Shown here one piece after another: positions 33,697 to 44,310 of a stretch of DNA of 64,000 bases (within the stretch, counting starts at the first letter, position 1; the number at the start of each line of letters is the position of its first letter). The notes under the pieces were generated by a model. The model ran no database searches and was not told the DNA's origin. It was given only the letters and a program-made list of their open reading frames with translations. The position numbers and the translations under genes were made by a program. The DNA lies in the NCBI GenBank assembly GCA_023548195.1, contig JAJHZJ010000252.1, positions 5,185,242 through 5,249,241 of the forward strand. The letters are read 5' to 3'. Source of the stretch: Bettongia penicillata ogilbyi (lineage: Eukaryota > Chordata > Mammalia > Diprotodontia > Potoroidae).

Positions 33697-36600
33697 CTAT
33701 CCATGTGATGGATATCCCAAATTTGCACATCCTGTGTTTACTTTTTGCTGTGTCAATTCTGCTTTGCTCAAAGAGCACAGCACCCTTTCTGATGTGGGCA
33801 AGCCATGCTGAGTGGTCCTGTGCCAGTGTCTCCCATGTTGCATAGTCAAATTCAAAGTTCTTGAGAGAGACCTTGAGAGTGTCCTTGTATCATTTCTTCT
33901 GACCACCATGTGATTGCCTGCCCCATGTGAGTTCTCCATAAAATAGTCTTTTTGGCAAGCATACATTTTGCATTTGAACAACATGGCCAGCCCATTGGAG
34001 TTGTGTTCTCCGAAGCATAGTTTGAATATTTGGCAGTTCAGCTTGAGCAAGGACTTCAGTGTCTGTATCTTATCCTGCCAGATGATCCTCAGAATCTTTC
34101 TAAGACAGTTCAAATGGAAACCATTCATTTTCTTGGCATGGCGATGGTGAACTGTCCCTTTTCCACAAGCAATGAGGTCAGCACAATGGCTCTGTAGACC
34201 TTCAGTTTCATAGTCAGTCTAATACCTCTTCTATCCCAAACTTTTCTCCTGAGCCTCCCAAACACTGAGCTAGCCCTGACAATGTGTGCATCAACCCCAT
34301 TGTCAATGTGTACATCCCTGGAAAGTACACTACCAAGGTAAGTGAACTTATCCATAGCATTCAAAACTTCTCCATTTGCTGTAACTGATGTTTCCATATA
34401 TAGATGGTGTGGTGGTGGCTGATAGAGCACCTGTGTTTTCTTGGTGTTCATTATTAGTCCAAAATTAGCACAAGCAACAGATCTGTACTTTGTTACATCA
34501 GCTTCAGAAGCTACATTGAGTGCACGATCATCTGCAAACAGAAAATCATGCACCAACACTCCCTTTACTTTGATTTTGGTTTGTAGCCTTTTCAGATTGA
34601 AGAGTACCATCAGTATGGTAGTTGACCTTGACACTGTGTTCATGTTCATTGAAAGCATTTGACAACATGGCTGAAAACATCGCATTAAAAAGCATAGGGG
34701 CAAGCACACAGTCCTGTTTCACACCATTGGTGACTGGGAAGGCATGAGAGCATTGCCCATTATCCAGAACCTGGGCAAACATGCCATCATAAAATTGACG
34801 TACAATACTGATGAACTTCTCCGAGAAACCAAATTTTGACATAATTCTTCATAAACCCTCACAACTAACAGTGTCAAATGCCTTGGTCAGATCTACAAAC
34901 ATTGTGTACAGACCTCTGCTCTTGGCATTTCTCCTGGAGTCGTCAGGGCAACAAACACCATATCAACAGTTCCTCAGCCCTTTCTGAAGCCACACTGGCT
35001 CTGAGGTATATGACCATCTTCCAGGTGAAGGATCAGCCTATTAAGGAGGGCTGTAGCAAGAACTTTGCCAGCAGTGCCCGCCGTGAATGTTGCAGGACAA
35101 TCTATTCTCTTTACCCTTATAGAGATGGACAATGAAGGCATCCTTGAACTCCTGGGGGATAACTTCCTCTTGCCATAAAAGCTGGAAAATTTCAGTCAAC
35201 TTTTGTATGAGCAATGGTTCCCCTCCTTGTAAATTACAGCTGGAATAGAATCAGCACCAGGGGCTTTGCCACATGAAGGAGCCTAATGGCATTCAAAACC
35301 TCTTCTTCAGTTGGAAGGAAGAATTGATTTCAACCTGAGGTAAACAGTCAATGACCTCAGCTCAGATGGTCTGCTGAGAACACTGTGGAAGTGTTCAGCC
35401 CATCTCTCTAGCATCATGTCCTTATCACTAATCAATGTGGCTCCATCAGCACTGAGTAATTGTGATGCACTATAGGTTTTTGGTCCATAAATAGCTTTCA
35501 GGAAATCATAAAAGCACTTTGGATTGTTACTATCAGCATAAAACTGAATTTCATCTGCTTTCTTACTGAGCCAGCAATCCTGCCTCTCTCTAAGCTTTGC
35601 TTGTACTTTACTTTTGATGGAATTAAATGCTGCCTTCTTAAAGGTGGATGAACGATCCTGCAGGTAAATCCTGTGGAGTTCTCATTTTTCATTTAGCAGC
35701 TTCTGAATTTCCCCATCATTTTCATCAAACCAGTCTTGGTATTTGTGAGTGTTCTGACCCAGATGAGCAAATGCAGTGTTGTACACCAAATCTCTGAACG
35801 TCGCCCACTCCTTTTCTGATCCACTGTTGCCAGCTGTTTGTTGACTCAGCTTTCCCTCCAATTCAGCAACAATCTGTTCATGCTCAGAGAAGAGCTCTAA
35901 TTTGTTAACATTAATTTTTATGGTACTCATTTTGCCTTTGGGGGGCAGCACTTTTGATGAATGAGAATATTTAGCTTAGAAAGGATAAGTCTATGATCAG
36001 TCCAGCACTCTGCACAACACATTGCCTTTGTCACTCTCACATCTTGTCTATCTCTTCTCCTTACAATCACATAGTCTATTAGATGCCAGCGTTTGCTGTG
36101 AGGGTGCATCCATGAAGTTTTGCTGCATTTAGGTAAATGGAAAAAGTGTTGGTGGTGATAAGGTCATGTGAGCACACGTCTTCAGTAGTAAATGACCATT
36201 GCTGTTGCTGTTTCCAGCTCCATTCCTCCCTAGGACTCCCTGCCAAGTCTGGTAGTCTGAGCCTACTCTAGCATTAAAGTCACCCAGAATGATAAGGTTG
36301 TCCACATTGATGACGAGGGTCTCTAGGTCTTCACAAAATTTTTCTTTGACTTCACCAGGGTTTGTCATGGTGGGAGCATAGCCACTAATAAGTGGCATGG
36401 CATTTTCCTGCGAGTGGCAATCACATTGTCATGAGCCTGTCATTCACTCCTTTTGGCAGGCATACCAGCTTGTTGACTAGATTAGCTTTGATTGCAAAAC
36501 CCACGCCAGCTTCACTGCACTCCTCTTCACTGCATTCACTCCATAAAAAGGTATATCCAACTCCGACTTCAGTAGGCTGGCCTTCATTTGCCGACCTTGT

Positions 36601-36753
36601 TTCACTCACACATGCTATTTGAATGTGATACTTGCTGAATTCTTTTGCAAGAAAAGCAGATCTTCTTTCAGGTCTACTGAATTTTGTGTCATCTATTAGT
36701 GTGTCATTCTGTGTGCCGATGATGAGTGGAGTCATCTTTGCTGATGTTTTCAT
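33697..36753 (-). pseudogene. RTE ORF: endonuclease-reverse transcriptase pseudogene
   Basis: Read in several frames on the minus strand. Endonuclease: 'SRPERRSAFLAKEFSKY' and 'IACVSETRSANEGQ' (36753-36421), 'PLISGYAPTMTNP' and 'ILGDFNARVGSD' with the GDFN metal/active-site box (36398-36129), then 'WHLIDYVIVRRRDRQDVR' and 'WTDHRL' with the catalytic D-H pair (36109-35927). Reverse transcriptase: 'NGVKQDCVLAPMLFNAMF' (34842-34546; the usual KQGC glycine is aspartate here), 'FLFADDRAL' catalytic box, and 'KFTYLGSVLSRD' plus 'RLRRKVWDRRGI' (34709-34125). At least six frame changes or stops separate these blocks, so no full protein can be made. The domain order and motifs are those of the RTE clade, distinct from L1. 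Confidence 0.85.
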
Positions 36754-36759
36754 ACATTT

Positions 36760-37575
36760 TGCACATTTTTTGTTTCAATTAGTAGGATTCCCTGCCTGCC
36801 TTGGTAATCAGGCCAGGGTTGGGTAAGCAGACATTGTTTAGGGCACCTTTTTTAGCCCCTTTTCTCACACTAGGAGGTGAGCAGTGTGATCCTTAAAATG
36901 TTGCTCAGACACCCAGGGGGCTGCCGAGTCCCACTGCTGCTTCCAGTGAGAAACGACCCTATGATCTGGGCTGCCTATGTGCAGGGTTTTGACTCCAGCT
37001 CCTAGTGTAGCCACACCTGCTGCTTCATCATTTGCCTGTTGCCACAGGCCTTTGAGGCATAATAGTGAAATGATATGGGTGATGTCTTTTGTTTGTGTGT
37101 AAATTGGATTTAACTAAGGCACAGTTGCACAAAGTTGTCAGACTCACTCTGTTCTCCAGAGCCATCATAGTCCAGTGGTAGAACAGAGTCAAGAAGGCTG
37201 ACAATGGTTCAGAATGCAATGGATGACCTTGGCATCTTCTGTGTCTAACTAAACTCTAAATGCTCCCCACTGCCTGCTTGATCTGCTTTCGTGGCCATTG
37301 GAACCAATTGTTCTATCTGCCCATTCCACCAGGGGAAGTCTTCACATGTTTGTGGTAGACATCCCACTAACTCACCAAAGGTTTGAGAACCTTTGGTTTC
37401 CCTCAACATGGTTTGGCCTGTCTGCTGAAATGGTTTACCAGGGTGTGACTGCTGCGCCTGCTGCAGTTTCTTGGAGCCACAGATGAGAGTTAGGTGGAAG
37501 AGGTGGACATCAAAAATGGAAAGAGCCCAGAAAAGGGCTCGGCAGCCATCACACCAAAGGACACACCCTACACCC
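36760..37575 (-). repeat. RTE 5' region with SINE-like block
   Basis: Non-coding 5' part of the RTE. 37065-37250 resembles the body of the RTE-tailed SINEs, and 37320-37520 recurs at 30868-31095. The outer end at 37575 is fixed by the target-site duplication. Confidence 0.65.
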
Positions 37576-37680
37576 TGACAGCCCTTGTACTACTTAATGG
37601 CTATCATGTCCCCTAGAAATCCCTTCTCCAGGCTAAATATTCCCAGTTCCTGAAGCCAAGATACATTGCAGACTCATGTT
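37576..37680. repeat. Right TSD and right part of the split ancient repeat
   Basis: Begins with the second tgacagcccttgt (37576-37588) and continues the repeat interrupted at 33549. Confidence 0.7.
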
Positions 37681-37852
37681 TTCATGTACTGGGGATAGGT
37701 ATTTTAACAAGCTTAATCTGATGGTGGATTTTTGTCTGTACTGCAAAAAGAGTTGCTAGCAGATGTTGAGGAAATGAAATGATTGCCCATGGTCAGATAG
37801 ATGTAATACTCAAAACTTGAACTTAGGTCTTTTGATTTTTAAGTCAATTTTT

Positions 37853-38150
37853 TCCTCCCTTCCTTCCTTCCTTCCTTCCTTCCTTCCTTCCTTCCTTCCT
37901 TCCTTCCTTCCTTCCTTCCTTCCTTCCTTCCTTCCTCTTTCCTTCTTTTTCCTTCCTTCCTTCCTTCCTTCCTTCCTTCCTTCCTTCCTTCCTTCCTTCC
38001 TTCCTTCCTTCCTTCCTTCCTCCCTCCCTCCCTCCCTCCCTTCCTTCCTTCCTTCCTTCCTTCCTTCCTTCCTTCCTTCCTTTTTTCCTTCCCCTCTCTC
38101 TTTCTTTTTTCCTTTCTTTCTCTTTTTTTCTTCCTCTCTTTCTTTCTTCT
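37853..38150. repeat. (TTCC)n polypyrimidine tract, about 290 bp
   Basis: Tetranucleotide CCTT with TCCC and TTTC variants. It gives Ser/Leu/Pro-Phe (plus) and Lys-Glu-Gly-Arg (minus) frames of over 120 codons, all artefacts. Confidence 0.95.
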
Positions 38151-38834
38151 TCACCATATGTATCCCCATTTCTGAAAGACCTTTCAGAGTAAAAGAGTAA
38201 CAATTCACTTAAATACAAGCAAAAAAAATCCACCAAAGAGGTTAGTACAAAATATTCCCATAAGGGTATAAGTTTGAAGGAGTAACTAAAAATGGCTAGG
38301 AGTACGGAGCTTCTTGAAGAAGAAGATGAAGGTCTAAGGAAGGTCCAGAGATAAGATCCTTGTGAATTGCTTGGACAGTGCAGACCTGAGGTGAATGTGT
38401 CCCATATCTATGCAATGTTCCACAGAATTGCCTTTACCTTCACTGGGAGTGTAATGGGTTATTTGAGAATTTTTTGGTTTGCGTTTGCTAAAATACATTT
38501 AAGAGTCAATTGAATTTTAAGCATTTGTTTTTGTGGTGGAGATTTTACATTGAGTACCTTTTCTAGAAGGGGTCTTATTATCACATTTTGAGGTAACTCT
38601 AGATTTACCATACCCTTGAATTTTAGTCTGGAATGGAGACACAATAAGCCAGAGAAAAGCCTTATCCCTTTTGGGGGTCAGCCTTCTTTACTGACATGAA
38701 TCAAGCTCTATTTGAGCCCAGGCAAGGGGCCTTTGTGCCAAGGGGCTTCCTGCGTCCATTTTCACATGAACTAGCCTTTGAAGGCCACTTCCACGTACAA
38801 GGAGGCTTAGTGAAGCAATAAAAAGGGTCATTTG
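38151..38834. other. Unassigned non-coding stretch
   Basis: No repeat recognised. The relatively GC-balanced 38640-38830 lies about 1 kb upstream of the CpG island and could be regulatory, but nothing specific is visible. Confidence 0.35.
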
Positions 38835-38995
38835 AGGTTTACAAGAATATTTGCCTCACAACATGCCTGAGAGGTAGGTAGAGCAAATATTATTTTCCCA
38901 TTTTACAGATGAGGAAAGTGAACCAAAGTTTTGCCACATCCTGCCCCTGTGAGTTTGGGTAAATCATTTATCTGGGCCACAATGACTTCAAATCT
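38835..38995 (-). repeat. MIR fragment
   Basis: 'tcatttgaggtttacaagaat', 'cccattttacagatgaggaaa'. Truncated. Confidence 0.55.
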
Positions 38996-39049
38996 TATAT
39001 TATTTATTCTTTAATATATTCTTTATCCGCATAGAAAGACTTAAAAAGA

Positions 39050-39165
39050 CTATCCCAACTGATTGTAAGCTCCTTGAGAGCAGGAATTTTGGGGGAGGGG
39101 TGATATTTTGGTGGTGGTGGCTGTTTGTCCTTGTATCTTAAAGTGTCTGACTGAGTAAGAGTAAG
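39050..39165 (+). repeat. L2 3' end fragment
   Basis: 'gattgtaagctccttgagagc', 'aggaattttggg', 'tccttgtatcttaaagtg'. Confidence 0.5.
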
Positions 39166-39639
39166 GGCTTAAGAAAGCCTATGATTGAATACTTTGACTA
39201 GCTGATAGCAAGGGGTGCTGCTAAAGCCCGTTCAAAAGCTTGTTAAAATTTAATATAAGCATTTATACCTTGGAAATCAATAAACTCTACAAAGCAGGGC
39301 TTGGTTTGTTTTCTTGATTGTTTAGACGTAGAAAATGTTAATGATGCAGTCTGAATTTTTAAAATATGTAGTACATACAGTTTTCCTCCCAGGGAGCCCA
39401 TTGTCAACCATTTACCAGCATGTCTGGTAGTGGTAAGGCCAGTTAGGTGCAGCTTATAGTCTAGGGAGATAAAGCATATAAACAAGTCACTTCGAGACAA
39501 GGTAGAATGTTTAAGATCACTAGGTGGACAGAGCTCTGTGAACTTTTTAGATCCACCCAGAACTTTAACGTTTGATTCAACAGCTGTAAAAAAAAATAGC
39601 TCAAAAGCCCTACGCTTTGGGGGGCACCTAGGTGGATAC

Positions 39640-40650
39640 AGCCGCTGAGAGGATTCCCAAGCCAGCATTTAGGGGGCGTGTTGGGGGGGTAGGGGAGGGG
39701 AAAGACCGGCTTGGCTGGGACAGCGGCGGCGTCAGGAAGGGCTGCCGCTAAGGAGGAGGAGGAAAGAGGCAGCAGAGGGGGATGCAGGAACCTTGAACTT
39801 GTCTGCCTTTGGAGGAGTGGGAGGAGGGAGAGAGGGAGGTGAAAGGGAGTGGAGAGGAGGAGTTTTCCAGCGCAGACCCACGTCTGCTGCTCCCCCCCTT
39901 CCCTTCCTCTTCTCCCCGCTCCTCCAGCCCCTCTGGTGGAACCCAAGGCATCGGGAGGGAAGGAGAGCGGGCCGCGCACCATGGGCAGCTCCACGGTCCG
40001 CCTAGCGCTGCTGCTGCTGCCCCTCCACGCCCGGCTCTGCCTCGGCTTCCCAGGTAGGGGCAGGGAGGCGGGGCAGCCAGGGAGCAGCCCCGGGCTCCCG
40101 ACTCCGCAGGGGTACAAGGAGCTGCGGGTGCGGACGCTGCGCTAGAGGAAGCGCACGGGAGGGAGAGCAAAGTCCGCCGCCCCGAGCTGGGAGCGGGGCG
40201 CCGGGGAGCCCGGCCCTCCGCCCTGGCCGGGAGCCCCGCTGGCATCTCGCGGCCCTCAGCCACCCGGCGTCCCGGGGAAGGTTCTCCGTTCTCCCTGTGG
40301 CCTCCCCGGGCTGTGCCCCTGGGCACCCTCAGGCTTCGGGCAGCCAGCTTTTCATTCAAACTCTTGTTGACGTGGGAGGCCAAGCGGAAACTTGTGACTG
40401 CCTCTCTCTGTCTTCAGCGATTTGGTTCCCCAGGGTCCGCAACACTTCCGGGGGCCGACTGGGGGAGACGATCGTGGGCAGGGGAAAGAGGGGTACGGGT
40501 CTCTTTAGAAGTTGCTCCGCATCCAGTCCCCGCCTGTCTACTTTCCCCCTGCCGGGCACGGACCCACGGTGCCCAAACCAGGCAGAAGGGCAAGAGCTGG
40601 GATTCTGGACAGGAATGAAGATGGAAAGGAGAGAGACCCCCTCCTACTGG
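39640..40650. promoter_or_regulatory. CpG island with probable promoter
   Basis: The only non-transposon stretch with dense CpG and high GC. It contains GC-box-like blocks (gggggcgtgttggggggg near 39671, gaggcggggc near 40063) and no convincing TATA box, which fits a TATA-less CpG-island promoter. Purine-rich upstream (39740-39870), then a signal-peptide-coding exon at 39981. CpG density fades by about 40650. The long frames on both strands here (up to 218 codons) arise from the GC content. Confidence 0.7.
39981..40053 (+). CDS. Candidate exon 1 encoding a signal peptide
   Basis: The ATG at 39981 is in a strong Kozak context (gcgcaccATGG). It opens a frame MGSSTVRLALLLLPLHARLC LGFP: a short polar start, a hydrophobic core of alternating Leu/Ala, then small/polar residues, as in a secretory signal peptide. 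The 73 nt end at a consensus 5' splice site (cccag|gtaggg, GT at 40054), leaving a phase-1 codon. If read through, the frame is open to 40145, where it stops, which also fits an intron. First coding exons that hold a signal peptide inside a CpG island are common in secreted and membrane proteins. No other exon of this gene is visible, and I could not identify the family, so the product is unnamed. Downstream sequence to 64000 may be its first intron. Confidence 0.55.
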
Positions 40651-41539
40651 CTACATCCCTCCCCACGCAGGCATTCTGGGTGTCTTTTCTGAGAAAGGCT
40701 AAGGGAGATGTCTTATGTGGTTCCACTTTAATTAAAACTGGGGGGAGGCGCAGAGTGTATTTAAATCCACACACGTGTCTGGCGTGGAGTGAGGTGAGGA
40801 GGGTTGCCTGGACTCGAGGACTCTGCCCGATTTGTCAGTTGCGTCCCTGGTATTTATTGGTTCCGGCTTGAAGTTGTGGAATACCCTGTTTGGAGCTGAC
40901 AAGACTCCTCCTGTTTCCAGCTGGCTGGCTGGCTGAGCTGTGCTTCGTTTGCAAACAGCCTTAGGGATCCAGGATAGCCCAGATGTGATCTCCGTGCCAT
41001 AGTGGTATAGAAACCCATGAGAGTGTTTTTATTTGGTGCCACTGGAGAGTAAGTAATCCCTTCAGGAACACTTAGGTGTCCATCCAGTATCTGTGGAAAG
41101 CGTAATTCTGTGTGACTTAGAAACAATAGCAGTGATGCAAAGAGAAGTAAGCTTTGGCTTAAAGCTATATTCAAAAAAGGGCACAGCACTGAAACTTCAT
41201 CTTCAATTCCTTGTTTAAATGAGCAACCTGAACCTTAATATTTTCAAGCTGGTTTTCTGTATTTGGAAGTGCTGTAGTGGACAGAGCTTTGGGTTTGTAG
41301 TCAGAATACCCCTGTTCACCTATCTAGTCCATACTCTTTGTGTCTCTGTTTCTTGGTTAATTTTTTCAGCAATTTTGGGCTCGTTTTGGGCCGCATCTAT
41401 AAAAAGAGTGAGTTGTGGTAGACGCTTTTAAGCTTTAATTCCTATGAAATCAGTTGATCAAGGAAGTCTTGAAGCAGAGAAAATAAATCATGAAAGGGCT
41501 GCATTCACTCTGAGGTCTGAGTATGAGTAAGGGTATCCA
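40054..41539. other. Probable intron 1 start; unassigned
   Basis: GC-rich to about 40650, then falling. Several GC-driven frames on both strands carry no domain. No repeat recognised between 40650 and 41530. Confidence 0.4.
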
Positions 41540-41690
41540 ATCAGTCAGGTCCTTAGGTATTTATTAAGTCCTACTATGTGTCAGGAACCATGGCAACCAT
41601 TGAGGACAGAAAGAAAGATAAAAGACATTCCTTTCATTCAAGGAGCTAACAATGTAAAAGGGGGAGAGTTTTATAGGCTGATTTGGTATA
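41540..41690 (-). repeat. L2/CR1 antisense fragment
   Basis: 'ggtatttattaagtcctac', 'ggaaccatggcaaccattg', 'cattcaaggagctaacaatg': same family as 16622-17960. Interrupted by the SINE at 41691. Confidence 0.6.
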
Positions 41691-41941
41691 GGGACAGCTA
41701 GATGGCACAGAGGATAGAGCACTGAGCCTGGAGTCAGGAAGACCTGGATTCCAATCCAGCCTCAGACACTTATGAGCTGTGTGACCCTGGGCAAGTCATT
41801 TAACTCTGTTTACCTGAGTTTCCTCATCTGTAAAATGAAATGAAGGAGGACATGGCAAACCACTCCAGTACCTTTGCCAAGAAAACCCAGAAGGGGTCAC
41901 AAAGAGTCTGACATGACTGAAAATGACTAAAGAACTTGGTA
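41691..41941 (+). repeat. Mar1-type CORE-SINE with TSD
   Basis: Best-preserved copy in the window: head 'gggacagctagatggcac', 'gagcactgagcctggagtc', core 'gctgtgtgaccctgggcaag', 'tcctcatctgtaaaatg', tail 'cactccagtacctttgccaag', 'ggggtcacaaagagtctgac'. Flanked by ttggtata at 41683-41690 and 41942-41949. The tail is Bov-B-like. Confidence 0.9.
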
Positions 41942-42069
41942 TTGGTATAAAAGCAAGGTTTCATAAAATCACATGCCTCCTTTTTGCCTGTCCCTTATCC
42001 TGATATATGGATTTGATTGGGGATGACAGTAGGAAATGAGGATGGCTAAATAACGGTGACAATTGCAGC

Positions 42070-42285
42070 AGGCAGCTAGGTGGTGCCATGGATATAGTCC
42101 CAGGACCTCAGACACTTAACTGGCTGTGTGTCTCTGGGCAAGTCATTTAGCTCTGTTGATTTCCATTTCCTCATCTATAAAATGAGAGAAGGAAAGGGCA
42201 GATCACTCCAGTATCTTTGCCTAGAAAACTCTAAAAGGCTATCATGAAGACTCATGACTGAAAAACAAAACAACATTAACTAAAC
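42070..42285 (+). repeat. Mar1-type CORE-SINE
   Basis: 'ggcagctaggtggtgccatgg', 'ctctgggcaagtcatttagc', 'cctcatctataaaatgag', 'ctccagtatctttgcctag'. A deletion removes part of the region between head and core. Confidence 0.8.
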
Positions 42286-42764
42286 AACGACAAAAACTGT
42301 GGCCAAACACTGGGTCCATTTTCCCAGTTCCATGAGACAAGAAGAGTTTGAAACTCTTTGCTTTTGGACAAGATATCTGGGCCTGAGTTCCATGTTCTAG
42401 GCTGAGTTCTATTTATGGAAAGAGGTTCGCTTGTTACTCCAGGGTGCTGCCCATTTTACCTAGCTTTGTCGATGACAACAAAAGGCATCCAGACGGGTCA
42501 ACAAGTTCACCTAGAACCTGAGATTTTCAGCTTTCTTCTGGCTATTTTATTATTCCATATTGTTTCCTTTTTATTTATTGATCATATTTTGCTAAGAGTG
42601 AACACTATACCATATCCAACTATTTGTGGAGAACAGAATTCATTCTACCAAAGTTACATAACTAGCCCTCACTGAAATGAAGCAAATCAAGAAAGGCGGC
42701 AATGTTTTGCAAATGAGCGGGAGCTCAAAGCTAAATTCATATGATTGGATGCCATCCTGTAGAG

Positions 42765-42911
42765 CAGCCCTGCACAACCTGTGTCCTACCAAAGGTTTTC
42801 ACGCAGCCAGTGAAAAATGTAGAGGAAAACACCCTCTATGTTTTCCAGGGCCCGTTAGGAATCCTTTGCCAGGCCTGTGGGCTCTAAGTGTCTGCAGGTT
42901 GTTCAGGCCTA
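42765..42911. mobile_element. hAT-like MITE with 8-bp TSD
   Basis: 147 bp with inverted termini (CAGCCCTGCACAACCTG at the left; the complement of the right end reads AGGCCTGAACAACCTG). Flanks ctgtagag (42757-42764) and ctatagag (42912-42919) match at 7 of 8 positions, the target-site length of hAT transposons. No ORF, so non-autonomous. Confidence 0.8.
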
Positions 42912-43074
42912 CTATAGAGAGAGGTGGAACTGAGGGATAGAAGGTCATCGTCTATAAGTTGTAGAAGAGAGTGTGCTCAGCACTTTTTTCCCCAAGGACA
43001 TGGAAAAACCTCAAGAGTGGACATGGGTTAAACAAACCTTCTGATCCTGACAGTGGCAATCAAAGTCACCTGGT

Positions 43075-43245
43075 GGTTAAATATAGCTTTAGAGCTGAAA
43101 GAGACCTTCATCTGATCTAAACCCTTCAGTTTGCAGATGAAGAAATTGAGTTCCAAGGAGGTAAAACTACTTCTCAAAGTCACACAGACAGTAAGCAGCA
43201 CATCTGAGATTCTAAATCCAGCATTCTCTAATACCATGAACATTC
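43075..43245 (-). repeat. MamSINE/MIR-type copy
   Basis: 'gaaagagaccttcatctgatc', 'cagatgaagaaattgag', 'caaagtcacacagacag'. Antisense, diverged. Confidence 0.55.
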
Positions 43246-43504
43246 TCACAAGGAAATAGCTGATAGAGTCATCTTTATCTTACTGTACCTCACTGAGCAG
43301 TGGCAGGCCATTGGTGATGCCCTTATGAGACATGCAAGGCATGTATGTTGGACCAGTCTCCATCCTGGCCAAAGATGTTTCATGTCTCCTAGATGCCTAG
43401 CCAATGATTACCATATACTCTTCTTTCTTCATCCCCTACCAAAAGTCATCTCTTTGGCTCTCATGGTCTTCTGTCGTATTCAAGGTGATCACAAATGAGT
43501 TGAA

Positions 43505-43670
43505 GCCTTGGAAATAGAAATGAGAGAGCGAGCAAGAGAGAGAGACAAACAGAGACACAGAGAAAGAGAGACAGAGACAGGGATAGATTCCAACAGAGAG
43601 ATACAGAAACAGAGAGAGAAACACAGAGACAGACAGAAAAAGAGAGAGAGAGAGAGTAGCCACAGAAGAG
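43505..43670. repeat. GA/ACAGAG purine-rich tract
   Basis: Loose (GA)n and ACAGAG units. Long reading frames here (Arg/Glu on plus, Ser/Leu on minus) are artefacts. Confidence 0.85.
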
Positions 43671-43744
43671 AACCGAGAACAGACACTTGAGGTTGGGGGG
43701 AACCATATAAAGAGAAAAGGAAAAAAAATGAGGAGGAAGCAATG

Positions 43745-44310
43745 AAATTATAGAAAGAGTGGTTAGGTAATCTGGTGAATGTGATTTCTGAAGCCAATTT
43801 GGGAAAAGAATATTCAGTTATATACGATAGTCAAGAGGATGGAGGTAAATGATTTGACAATGAAAAGGTCATTAGTAACGAAGGAGAGACAATTTCATTG
43901 GAATGGCAGGGGCAGAAGCCATATTGCAAGGGGTTGAAATGAAAATGAAGGAAATGAGGTTGGGGAACAAGTGGCATTAGGTACAAAGAGATGGTTCAGA
44001 GTAGCTGAGGGAAGACTTTTCTAGGATTCTGGAGACCCAAGCTTTTTTGTAGGTAGATGGGAAGGTCCCAGGGAAGAAGGAAAGATTGGCAGCTGTGATG
44101 GGTGAAAGATGAATTCCCTCACAAAGCATGGGTGATAGGGAATGATTGATTGTATGGAGTCTTGTGGAAGGTTATGGGGTGTTGTGGGAATGGAGAAAAA
44201 ATGGAATCAAGGGCTCAAGGCACTGATAGAGCCTTGTTAAGGAGTAGGGAGGATATCTTTTCCTCTGTAACTAGAAGGAAAAAATAGGAAATGGATGACA
44301 TGGATGAGAA
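43745..44310 (-). repeat. L2/CR1-clade LINE, antisense
   Basis: 'gccatattgcaaggggttg', 'ggatggaggtaaatgatttg', 'agccttgttaaggagtagg', 'tcctctgtaactagaagg'. Same family as 6170-7985 but a more 5' segment of the LINE. Confidence 0.5.

Larger units (their letters stand above)
33550..37575 (-). mobile_element. RTE-clade LINE, structurally complete, ORF broken
   Basis: About 4.03 kb between perfect 13-bp target-site duplications. Minus-strand order: a 5' region (37575-36760), apurinic endonuclease (36753-35930), linker (35950-35000), reverse transcriptase (34850-34125), C-terminal region, and a short 3' end in CCAA units (ttggttggttg on the plus strand at 33550). RTE LINEs typically have one ORF with endonuclease and RT and a short repetitive 3' end instead of poly(A), which fits. 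It is probably the mobiliser of the RTE-tailed SINEs in this window. Confidence 0.85.

Noticed and set aside
37810..38236. Frames of about 130 codons, Lys/Glu/Gly/Arg or Pro/Ser/Leu/Phe
   Set aside because: Translation of the (TTCC)n tract on each strand.
39461..40383. Long minus-strand frames (218 and 211 codons) over the CpG island
   Set aside because: GC-rich DNA has few stops; the two frames overlap each other, show no domain and have no splice or start support better than the plus-strand ATG.
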